From: Bacillota bacterium
GTDB lineage: Bacteria; Bacillota_I; Bacilli_A; ML615J-28; CAG-698
Assembly (NCBI GenBank): GCA_023410025.1
Contig: JAEYQM010000064.1
Location: 1-22,708 of the forward strand
Reading direction: 5' to 3'
DNA: 22,708 bases
In this document: positions 16,225 through 22,708 of the stretch, in pieces
Layout of the letters: each line of letters opens with the position of its first letter
How positions within the stretch are numbered: position 1 is the first letter of the stretch
The notes under the pieces: model-generated
What the model was told of the DNA's origin: nothing
Database searches by the model: none
Seen by the model: the letters and a program-made list of their open reading frames with translations, nothing else
Position numbers and translations under genes: made by a program

Positions 16225-18018
16225 ATGGCTGTAAGAACGCAAGTTGTAGTATGTGGTGGAACAGGTTGTATTTCTTGTCAATCAATTAAAATAAAAGAAG
16301 AATTTGAAAGAAATATAAAAGAATTAGGTCTAGATGAAGAAATAAAAGTATTGATGAGTGGATGTTTTGGATTATGTGAAAAAGGACCAGTTGTAATTGT
16401 ATATCCTGATTGCACATTCTACTCACATATGACAGTAAATGATGTAAAAGAAATTGTTGAAGAACATTTCTTAAAGGGACGTGTAGTTGCTAGAAAAGCA
16501 TTTACTGAAATTGGAAACGACAATAAAGAAGAAATTAAATTAATTCGTGAAATGAAGTTCTATGCCAGCCAAGAAAGAGTTGCATTAAGAAACTGTGGTG
16601 TAATCAATCCTTTTGATATTAATGAATATATTGGTCGTGATGGTTATATTGCATTAGGTAATGTAATTACAAATATGACTAGTGAAGAAGTAATAAAAGA
16701 AATTACTAAATCTGGTTTACGTGGACGTGGTGGTGGCGGATTCCCTACCGGATTAAAATGGAGTCTTGCTAGTAAACATAAGGGTAAAGATAAATATGTT
16801 ATCTGTAATGCTGATGAGGGTGACCCAGGTGCATTTATGGATAGAGCCATTCTTGAAGGAGATCCTCATAGCGTTGTTGAAGCAATGGCAATTGCTGGAT
16901 ATGCAATTGAAGCTTCACAAGGTTATATCTATGTAAGAGCAGAGTATCCTTTAGCTGTTGAAAGATTAGAACGTGCTATACAAGAAGCATATAGACTAGG
17001 ACTACTTGGTAAAAACATTTTAGGGTCAAACTATTCATTTGATCTAGAAGTTAGACTAGGTGCAGGAGCATTCGTATGTGGTGAAGAAACAGCTCTTATG
17101 GGTTCTATTGAAGGTGAACGTGGTATGCCTAGAAACAAGCCACCATTCCCTGCTGATTCTGGACTTTGGGGTAAACCAACAATTATAAATAATGTTGAAA
17201 CATTTGCCAATGTCCCTCAAATTATCTTAAGAGGTGCTAGTTGGTTTAATTCCTTCGGTACAGAAAAATCAAAAGGTACAAAAGTTTTTGCCCTAGGTGG
17301 AAAAATTAAAAATACAGGTCTTATCGAAATTAAGATGGGTACAACACTAAGAGAAGTAATATTTGATATTGGTGGTGGTATTCCAAATAATAAAGAATTT
17401 AAAGCTGTTCAAACTGGTGGACCATCAGGAGGATGCTTAACAAGTAAACATCTAGATACACCAATTGACTATGATAATTTAGTATCTTTAGGTTCAATGA
17501 TGGGTAGTGGTGGTATGATTGTTATGGATGAAGACAATTGTATGGTCGATGTAGCAAGATTCTTCCTTGACTTTACAGTTGATGAATCATGTGGAAAGTG
17601 TACACCATGTAGAGAAGGAACAAAGAGAATGCTTGAAATTCTTGATAAGATTACTAAGGGTCAAGCAACACTTGAAGACTTAGATAAATTAGAAAAATTA
17701 TGTTATTCAATTAAGGATTCAGCTCTTTGTGGACTTGGTCAAACAGCACCAAACCCAGTACTTTCAACATTAAGAAATTTTAGAGAAGAATATATTGCTC
17801 ACATTGTTGAAAAGAGATGCCCAGCTGGAGTTTGTAAAGATTTAATTAAATATCAAATTACTGATAAATGTATTGGATGTACAAAATGTTTACGTAATTG
17901 TCCAGTCAATGCAATTACTGGTTCTGTAAAGAAACAACATGAAATTAATACTGATTTATGTATAAAATGCGGTGCTTGTAAAGTGGCTTGCCCAGTACAT
18001 GCAATAGTAACTAGGTAG
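16225..18018 (+). CDS. hydB: NuoF-like flavin and iron-sulfur subunit of the hydrogenase
   Basis: This 597-residue beta subunit has three parts. An N-terminal thioredoxin-like [2Fe-2S] domain has C10, C15, C47 and C51. The NuoF core has the FMN/NADH glycine loop GRGGGGFPTG (~167-176) and the [4Fe-4S] motif SCGKCTPCREG (C456, C459, C462, with the fourth Cys near 502 in LCGLGQ). A C-terminal ferredoxin domain has two [4Fe-4S] motifs (C549, C552, C555, C559 and C579, C582, C585, C589). This is the NAD(P)H-reactive, electron-branching subunit of HydABC-type enzymes; length and domain order fit the family. ATG 16225 follows GAAGGG. The HydA gene begins a few bases after the stop. Confidence 0.94.
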   Translation: MAVRTQVVVCGGTGCISCQSIKIKEEFERNIKELGLDEEIKVLMSGCFGLCEKGPVVIVYPDCTFYSHMTVNDVKEIVEEHFLKGRVVARKAFTEIGNDNKEEIKLIREMKFYASQERVALRNCGVINPFDINEYIGRDGYIALGNVITNMTSEEVIKEITKSGLRGRGGGGFPTGLKWSLASKHKGKDKYVICNADEGDPGAFMDRAILEGDPHSVVEAMAIAGYAIEASQGYIYVRAEYPLAVERLERAIQEAYRLGLLGKNILGSNYSFDLEVRLGAGAFVCGEETALMGSIEGERGMPRNKPPFPADSGLWGKPTIINNVETFANVPQIILRGASWFNSFGTEKSKGTKVFALGGKIKNTGLIEIKMGTTLREVIFDIGGGIPNNKEFKAVQTGGPSGGCLTSKHLDTPIDYDNLVSLGSMMGSGGMIVMDEDNCMVDVARFFLDFTVDESCGKCTPCREGTKRMLEILDKITKGQATLEDLDKLEKLCYSIKDSALCGLGQTAPNPVLSTLRNFREEYIAHIVEKRCPAGVCKDLIKYQITDKCIGCTKCLRNCPVNAITGSVKKQHEINTDLCIKCGACKVACPVHAIVTR

Positions 18019-18029
18019 GGGGAATGAAA

Positions 18030-19796
18030 ATGAATGAAGTTAAATTAACAATTGATGGAAGAGAAGTCGTTGTTCCTAGTAATTATACTATTTTAGATGC
18101 TTGTTATAAACTTGGTATTGATATTCCTCGTTTATGTTTCTTAAAAGATATCAATGAAACTTCTAGTTGCCGTGTTTGCGTTGTTGAAATAAAGGGTATT
18201 AATAGTTTAAAAAATTCATGTACTGTAAAAGTAAGTGAAGGAATGACTGTCTTTACAAATACCCCAAGGGTTAAACAAGCCGTAAAAGCTAATCTTGAAC
18301 TTCTAGCAGGAAATCATAAATTTGAATGTTGGAAATGCCCAAGAGAACATAATTGTGAGTTTTTAGATCTATTAAGAAGATATAACATTGATAATGTCAT
18401 AGGTGAAGATATTAATTTTTTAAAAAAGGATTATATGACAAATATCAGTGATGCTTTAGTTATAGATGGAAGTAAATGTATTTTATGTGGACGTTGCGTC
18501 TCAACATGTCAAAAATTAACTGGCAAATCAGTACTTGATTTTAATAAACGTGGATTTGAAACTTATGTTGGTCCAGCCCAAAATACAAATACTGACGAAG
18601 CAGGATGTATATATTGTGGTAAATGTGTTCAAAATTGCCCTGTTGGTGCCTTAAAAGAAAAAGATGATATTCAAAAAGTACTTGAAGTTTTAGATAATAA
18701 AGAAGTCTATACAATTGTTCAAGTTGCTCCATCTGTAAGAGTTGCCTTAGGTGAAGAATTTGGTCTACCTATTGGAACTAATGTTGAAGGAAAAATGTTT
18801 GAAGCATTAAGATTACTTGGATTTAATGATATTACTGATACAACATTTGCTGCCGATGTAACAATTATTGAAGAAGGTAATGAATTTATTAATAGATTTG
18901 TGAAGTTTAAAAATAATGAAAATACTAATCTTCCATTATTTACTTCATGTTCTCCAGGATGGATTAGATATATCGAAACATATTATCCAGAATATATTCC
19001 TAATCTTTCGTCTTGTAAATCTCCTCAACAAATTCAAGGAGCTTTAATAAAAAATTATTATGCTGATAAAATTGGTGTAGATAAGAGTAAAATTAAAGTT
19101 GTTTCTATTATGCCTTGTATTGCTAAAAAGACAGAAGCAAAACGTAAAGAAATGGAAGTTGATGGAATCCGTGATGTTGATATTGTTCTAACAACAAGAG
19201 AACTTGCTCGATTAATTAAGATTAAGAAAATTGATTTTAATAATTTAAAAGATTATACACCATCTTCACCACTTGCTAAATACACTGGTGCTGGTGCAAT
19301 CTTTGGAGCAACTGGTGGAGTAATGGAAGCGGCTTTACGTTATGTAGCTAAGAAATTAGATAGTGAATCTAAAGTTTTAGATATTAAACAAGTTCGTGGT
19401 GCTAATGAAAATATTAAAGAAGCAACACTAAATATAGCTGGAAATGAAGTTAATATAGCTGTTGTCCATGGTGCCGCTAATATTGGTAAATTCTTAGATT
19501 CGCTTAAAGATAATGAAAAACAATATGCATTTGTTGAATTCATGGGATGTACTGGTGGATGCGTAAATGGTGGAGGTCAACCAATTGTTAATGCTAAAGA
19601 CCTTGATAATTTAGATATTAGAGCCTTAAGAGCTAAAGCATTATATGATATTGATAAGAAAGCAGATATGCGATTCTCAGAAATTAACCCTTCAGTTATT
19701 AAATTATATGAAGATTTATCAAGTGAACATAGAGAACATGATATTCATAAATGGTGCCATACACATTATGAAAAGAGAGAATACTATCCTGAATAA
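18030..19796 (+). CDS. hydA: [FeFe]-hydrogenase catalytic subunit
   Basis: This 588-residue alpha subunit has an N-terminal [2Fe-2S] domain (C36, C47, C50, C64), a His-ligated [4Fe-4S] motif (H96, C100, C103, C109), two ferredoxin [4Fe-4S] motifs (C150-C160 and C193-C203) and the H-cluster domain. L1 reads TSCSPGW (305-311), L2 MPCIAKKTE (361-369) and L3 EFMGCTGGCVNGGGQP (503-518). Spacings from L1 to L2 to L3 are the same as I recall for clostridial CpI. That places C307 at the proton-donor Cys and S308 at a Cys that normally binds the cubane. The proton-path acids (E282, E285) and S327 appear kept. I choose the ATG at 18030, seven bases after GGGGG; an ATG at 18024 is almost on top of it. 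HydEFG maturases are not in the window. Confidence 0.94.
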   Translation: MNEVKLTIDGREVVVPSNYTILDACYKLGIDIPRLCFLKDINETSSCRVCVVEIKGINSLKNSCTVKVSEGMTVFTNTPRVKQAVKANLELLAGNHKFECWKCPREHNCEFLDLLRRYNIDNVIGEDINFLKKDYMTNISDALVIDGSKCILCGRCVSTCQKLTGKSVLDFNKRGFETYVGPAQNTNTDEAGCIYCGKCVQNCPVGALKEKDDIQKVLEVLDNKEVYTIVQVAPSVRVALGEEFGLPIGTNVEGKMFEALRLLGFNDITDTTFAADVTIIEEGNEFINRFVKFKNNENTNLPLFTSCSPGWIRYIETYYPEYIPNLSSCKSPQQIQGALIKNYYADKIGVDKSKIKVVSIMPCIAKKTEAKRKEMEVDGIRDVDIVLTTRELARLIKIKKIDFNNLKDYTPSSPLAKYTGAGAIFGATGGVMEAALRYVAKKLDSESKVLDIKQVRGANENIKEATLNIAGNEVNIAVVHGAANIGKFLDSLKDNEKQYAFVEFMGCTGGCVNGGGQPIVNAKDLDNLDIRALRAKALYDIDKKADMRFSEINPSVIKLYEDLSSEHREHDIHKWCHTHYEKREYYPE

Positions 19797-19805
19797 GAGG
19801 TAAAT

Positions 19806-20714
19806 ATGAAAAAGTTAATGTTATTTATTATTTTCCTATTAGTGTTAACTTGTGGGGGATGTAAAAAAAATAATTCTATTAAAGTACTAGTACCTAATGG
19901 AGCACCGCTTATTGCGGTATCAGGAATTGAAAATGATGATATTATTCTTGAAAGTGTTTCTGGTCCATCACTATTAACGGCTGCAATGACTTCAAAATCA
20001 CATGATATAATTGTAGCACCAATAACTAATGGAGTTAAATTATATAATGCTAAAGCAAGTAATTATCAACTTCATTCAATAATTACATTTTCAAATATTT
20101 ATATTGTAAGTACAAAAACACTTGACAGTATAAATGACTTAGTTGGAAAGAAAATTATTGGTTATGGATTAAATACAACACCAGGTTTAATTCTTGAGAA
20201 AGCCTTAGAAAAAATTGATAAAGAAATAGAATATGTATCTAGTGTGAGTGATGCAGTAGGATATTTAATAAATCAAAATGATGAATTTGATTATATTCTC
20301 ACAGCAGAACCAACTTTATCAAATTTAGTTTATAAGAAAAATTTAAAACTAAATGTATTAGACTTAAGCGAAGTTGTGAAAGATGAAATCCCATTAATTC
20401 CTCAAGCTGGAATATTTATTAATCCAGATAGCATGTATAAAAAAGAAATTAATAAATACATTAATCAAATTAAAGAAAATATAAATTATCTAAATATTAA
20501 TCCTCTAGATCATTCAAAAAAAATCATTAATACAAATCAATGGTTAACTGATCTAGGTGAAGAAATTATTCATAAATCAATTCCAACAATGAATATTGAT
20601 TTTAAGAAAGCGATAGAATATAAAAATCAACTTAGTATCTTTTATGACTTTTTAAACAATATCGATAAAGATATTCTTTCGGGTGATGTTGATGAAAAAT
20701 TCTATTTTCAATAA
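19806..20714 (+). CDS. substrate-binding lipoprotein (SsuA/ThiY-like) of an ABC importer
   Basis: A 302-residue protein with a lipoprotein signal peptide: Lys-rich start, hydrophobic core and Cys19 in TCGGC (C16 is an alternative lipidation site). The mature part has the pattern of type 2 periplasmic-binding proteins for nitrate, sulfonate, taurine or thiamine precursors: IKVLVPNGAPLIAV, LLTAAMTSKSHDIIVAP, SINDLVGKKIIGYG and DYILTAEPTLSNLV. The ligand cannot be read from the sequence. The start is nine bases after the hydA stop, with AAGAGGTAAAT as ribosome site, so it is probably co-transcribed with the hydrogenase. The next gene, the permease, overlaps it by 23 bases. Confidence 0.8.
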   Translation: MKKLMLFIIFLLVLTCGGCKKNNSIKVLVPNGAPLIAVSGIENDDIILESVSGPSLLTAAMTSKSHDIIVAPITNGVKLYNAKASNYQLHSIITFSNIYIVSTKTLDSINDLVGKKIIGYGLNTTPGLILEKALEKIDKEIEYVSSVSDAVGYLINQNDEFDYILTAEPTLSNLVYKKNLKLNVLDLSEVVKDEIPLIPQAGIFINPDSMYKKEINKYINQIKENINYLNINPLDHSKKIINTNQWLTDLGEEIIHKSIPTMNIDFKKAIEYKNQLSIFYDFLNNIDKDILSGDVDEKFYFQ

Positions 20715-21435
20715 AAAAGTATTTTCTTTATTTGGATTTATCTTTATATTAATAGTATGGGGAATAGCTGGAATTATTATAAATAATGATATAATTCTTC
20801 CGAAAATATCTTCTGTACTATCTGAACTATGGGTTTTACTATCTAAAAGTAGTACATATAAAATTATTTTTAATACTTTAATAAGATTATTATTAACTGT
20901 ATTAATATCATTTGTATTAAGTGTTATACTATCATTACTAAGCTTGCTATCAGAAAAGTTTAAATATTTCTTTGATTCAATTGTTATTATTTTAAAAACA
21001 TTACCCGTTGCAACCATCATAGTAATACTGTTAATTATCTTTGGTGGTGCAAAGTCTCCCATTATTATAACTGGACTTGTAGTTTTCCCACTCCAATATG
21101 AAACTATATATGCCAGTTTTAAGACAATTGACAAAGATATTATTGATGAAATTAAACTGATATCAAATATTAATATTAGAGTAATTAAAGATGTTTTTAT
21201 TCCAATAAAGGGTCCAAATATTGCCTCGGCAATAATCGCATCAATTGGACTAGGATTAAAAGTAATGGTTATGGCTGAGTTTATTGCCCAACCAAAAAAT
21301 ACTATTGGTAGAGAAATACTTTATAAAAAAGAAATGTTAGAAATGACAACCGTCTTTGCCTGGACTTTAATTCTGATAATACTTGTTGCAATAATTGATT
21401 TTACAGTTAAAAAAATTAAGTATCTTAATAATTAG
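20692..21435 (+). CDS. ABC importer permease (SsuC/TauC-like)
   Basis: This 247-residue membrane protein has about six hydrophobic helices and a binding-protein-dependent permease domain. The cytoplasmic coupling loop (DEIKLISNINIRVIKDVFIPIKGP) is a degenerate EAA loop: the leading Glu and the I-x-P end remain, but the usual Ala-Ala and central Gly do not. The pattern before the last helices (KVMVMAEFIAQPKNTIG) is typical of the SsuC/TauC/NrtB group. I use ATG 20692, behind GGGTGA; GTG 20683 and ATG 20686 are further in-frame options. It overlaps the lipoprotein gene. No ATPase gene follows: a terminator comes at 21460. It would have to share an ATPase encoded elsewhere, or the importer is incomplete. 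Confidence 0.82.
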   Translation: MKNSIFNKKVFSLFGFIFILIVWGIAGIIINNDIILPKISSVLSELWVLLSKSSTYKIIFNTLIRLLLTVLISFVLSVILSLLSLLSEKFKYFFDSIVIILKTLPVATIIVILLIIFGGAKSPIIITGLVVFPLQYETIYASFKTIDKDIIDEIKLISNINIRVIKDVFIPIKGPNIASAIIASIGLGLKVMVMAEFIAQPKNTIGREILYKKEMLEMTTVFAWTLILIILVAIIDFTVKKIKYLNN

Positions 21436-21459
21436 GTATTAAAACCAAACCCCCTTTTT

Positions 21460-21492
21460 AAAAACATAATTCAATTTGAATTATGTTTTTTT
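21460..21492 (+). terminator. terminator of the hydrogenase operon
   Basis: An inverted repeat, AAAAACATAATTC (21460-21472) with GAATTATGTTTTT (21478-21490), has a five-base loop and runs into seven T. It ends the hydrogenase-transporter transcription unit before the copper operon. Confidence 0.85.
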
Positions 21493-21505
21493 AATTTTAT
21501 ATTCT

Positions 21506-21534
21506 TTGACTATAATATATATAAATGGTATAAT
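21506..21534 (+). promoter_or_regulatory. SigA promoter of the csoR-copA operon
   Basis: TTGACT (21506-21511), a 17-base spacer and TATAAT (21529-21534) with an extended TGG (21526-21528). This is the best promoter in the window. Transcription should start near 21541, at the edge of the operator. Confidence 0.85.
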
Positions 21535-21539
21535 AATAA

Positions 21540-21559
21540 TACCCCCTATATGGGGGGTA
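21540..21559. promoter_or_regulatory. CsoR-type copper operator
   Basis: TACCCCC-TATATG-GGGGGTA is a near-perfect GC-rich palindrome in very AT-rich DNA, with the C-run/G-run form of known CsoR operators. It begins five bases after the -10 and covers the expected start site. CsoR bound there would block the promoter, and Cu(I) binding would release it. Its own gene starts ten bases downstream, so control is autogenous. Confidence 0.85.
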
Positions 21560-21568
21560 GAGGTAATT

Positions 21569-21832
21569 ATGGATAAAAATTTTGAAAAAACATCTTTACT
21601 ATTAAAAACAGCAAAAGGTCAAATTGAAGCTATTTTAAAAATGATTGAAGACGGAAGATATTGTGTTGACATTTCAAATCAAATTCTTGCAACTTCATCG
21701 CTTCTAAAAAAAGCTAATTTATTGATTTTAAAAAATCATATGAATCACTGTGTAAAAGAAGCATTCTTAAAAAATAGTGGTGAAGAAAAAGTAGATGAGA
21801 TAGTTAATATACTATCAAGAATCATTGAATAG
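21569..21832 (+). CDS. csoR: copper-sensing repressor CsoR
   Basis: This 87-residue all-helical regulator of the CsoR/RcnR family has the Cu(I) ligand set C32 (RYCVDISNQ), H57 and C61 (NHMNHC), spaced as in CsoR. Without copper it binds the operator; with Cu(I) it lets go. I start at ATG 21569, behind AGAGGT. The frame is open back to 21476, but that would run through the terminator, promoter and operator and add a non-homologous hydrophobic segment. It is followed eight bases later by the copper ATPase gene, the classical csoR-copA order. Confidence 0.92.
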   Translation: MDKNFEKTSLLLKTAKGQIEAILKMIEDGRYCVDISNQILATSSLLKKANLLILKNHMNHCVKEAFLKNSGEEKVDEIVNILSRIIE

Positions 21833-21839
21833 GTGAAGT

Positions 21840-22708
21840 ATGAAAAGAAAGATAAAAATTGAAGGAATGACTTGTACAGCATGTGCAAAAGCAGTTGAAC
21901 GAGCAACCAAAAAACTTGAAGGTGTAAGCGTAAGTAGTGTTAATTATGCTACTGAAGAATTAAATATTGAATTTGATTCTAATATTGTTAATATCGATTT
22001 AATTAAAGATGCGGTAGATAAAGCTGGATATAAAGCAGTAATAGAAGAAGAAAAATTATTTTTTAGAATCGAAGGAATGACTTGTACAGCATGTGCAAAA
22101 GCAGTTGAACGAGCAACAAAAAAACTTGATGGTGTTAATTCAAGCATTGTAAATTATGCAACTGAGAAGTTAATAATTAATTTTGATCCAAAACTTGTTA
22201 ATGTTGGTTTGATAAAAAAATCTATTGATAAGGCAGGGTATAAAGCTATTTATGAATCTAAAAATGAAGTGAAAGATAATAATATAGTAACTAATAAATT
22301 AAAGATGCGTTTTATAATCAGCTTAATATTTACAATACCATTACTTTATTTATCAATGGGGAGTATGATTGGTTTACCAATTCCTAAATTTATTGAACCT
22401 ATGGAAAACCCAACTTTATTTGCATTTATTCAACTTGCTCTTACAATTCCAGTTGTTGTTTTTGGAATGAAATTCTATATTGTCGGTTTTAAAACTTTAT
22501 TTAAGGGTAGTCCTAATATGGATTCCTTAATTGCTATTGGTACATCAGCTGCTTTTATTTATAGTTTCTATGTAACAATAACAGTAACTAATGGAGATAT
22601 TCATGGGGTTCATAATTTATATTTTGAGTCCTCTGCTGTAATTATTACTTTAATAACTTTAGGTAAATTTTTTGAATCAAGATCTAAAGGTAAAACTGGT
22701 GAAGCAAT
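21840..22708 (+). CDS. copA: copper-exporting P-type ATPase CopA, N-terminal part (runs off window)
   Basis: The visible 289 residues are the start of a P1B-type ATPase that pumps Cu(I) out of the cell with ATP. Two heavy-metal domains lie in tandem, each with GMTCTAC (C12/C15 and C82/C85). After a linker come membrane helices: ISLIFTIPLLYL, IQLALTIPVVVFG, then KGSPNMDSLIAIGTSAAFIYS and NLYFESSAVIITLITLGKFFE, leading into the actuator domain, where the window ends. The catalytic CPC and DKTGT motifs would lie beyond the end. The ATG at 21840 follows AGGTGA; it shares the promoter and operator of csoR. The two metal domains are unusually similar in DNA. Confidence 0.93.
   Translation, partial: MKRKIKIEGMTCTACAKAVERATKKLEGVSVSSVNYATEELNIEFDSNIVNIDLIKDAVDKAGYKAVIEEEKLFFRIEGMTCTACAKAVERATKKLDGVNSSIVNYATEKLIINFDPKLVNVGLIKKSIDKAGYKAIYESKNEVKDNNIVTNKLKMRFIISLIFTIPLLYLSMGSMIGLPIPKFIEPMENPTLFAFIQLALTIPVVVFGMKFYIVGFKTLFKGSPNMDSLIAIGTSAAFIYSFYVTITVTNGDIHGVHNLYFESSAVIITLITLGKFFESRSKGKTGEA
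21861..21907 (+). repeat. first copy of direct repeat within copA metal-binding domains
   Basis: These 47 bases are repeated exactly at 22071-22117, 210 bases (70 codons) downstream. Similarity continues for about 20 bases with two mismatches, covering the GMTCTAC metal loop and the following helix. The rest of the two domains is clearly more divergent. Confidence 0.9.
22071..22117 (+). repeat. second copy of direct repeat within copA metal-binding domains
   Basis: Exact copy of 21861-21907, in the same frame one domain later. See that entry for extent and mismatches. Confidence 0.9.

Noticed and set aside
21476..21568. N-terminal extension of the CsoR reading frame
   Set aside because: It overlaps the upstream terminator, the promoter and the operator, has no ribosome site, and adds a hydrophobic stretch foreign to CsoR. 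The ATG at 21569 behind AGAGGT is the start.
1..22708. Mycoplasma-type genetic code (TGA = Trp)
   Set aside because: TGA terminates several genes exactly at overlaps with the next start (1844, 15319, 15854) and tryptophans are TGG, so the standard code applies. The TAA at 7846 is a stop in either code.
1..22708. CRISPR array, tRNA/rRNA genes, insertion sequences or phage genes
   Set aside because: No regularly spaced repeats, no cloverleaf with a recognisable TTCGA-type arm, and no transposase or integrase-like frame were seen.

Overview
The window is strongly AT-rich, protein-coding and almost entirely plus-strand. TGA is a genuine stop (for example the ends of the genes at 1844, 15319 and 15854) and tryptophan is TGG, so the code is the standard bacterial one. 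AT-richness, Gram-positive-style Shine-Dalgarno (SD) sites, extended -10 promoters, a lipoprotein with a lipobox, CsoR-type copper control and a clostridial-type [FeFe]-hydrogenase operon point to a low-GC fermentative anaerobe of the Bacillota or a standard-code Mollicutes-like lineage (Izemoplasma/Haloplasma/Erysipelotrichia type). That placement is an inference.

Region 1 (1-9120) is transport genes and wreckage. A pair of complete ABC exporter half-transporters (72-3637) overlaps by four bases and probably forms a heterodimer. After a gene-free stretch ending in a 21-bp terminator hairpin, two MacB-like genes follow (ATPase fused to an FtsX-type permease, 4149-8088). The second has an in-frame TAA that removes its last two membrane helices, although the same frame stays open and recognisable for another 79 codons. 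From about 8260 to 9117 there is no intact gene, but translated fragments in the right order show a decayed heavy-metal P-type ATPase.

Region 2 (9156-12670) holds three single-gene metabolic units: a nucleoside phosphorylase, an iron-type alcohol dehydrogenase and a PlsC-family acyltransferase with a zinc ribbon. Terminators follow the first and third, and extended -10 promoters precede the second and third.

Region 3 (about 12680-21490) is one long operon for a multimeric NAD(H)-linked, probably electron-bifurcating, [FeFe]-hydrogenase. The order is NuoE-like subunit, DRTGG protein, RsbW-like ATPase, second DRTGG protein, PHP phosphoesterase, histidine-kinase-type ATPase domain, small [2Fe-2S] protein, NuoF-like subunit and catalytic HydA, followed by a substrate-binding lipoprotein and an ABC permease with no ATPase. 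Genes mostly overlap or abut. The approximately 260-nt leader carries inverted repeats, including a hairpin between the SD and the first start codon.

Region 4 (21500-22708) is a copper-homeostasis operon. A promoter with a CsoR-type operator over its start site drives csoR and a copA-type ATPase that runs off the window end. The fossil at 8260-9117 is a dead relative of this ATPase, so the window shows a living and a dead member of one family. The most notable items are the hydrogenase signalling cassette with its ATPase-less transporter, the fossil ATPase, the nonsense-split permease and a Cys-to-Ser change at an expected H-cluster ligand in HydA.
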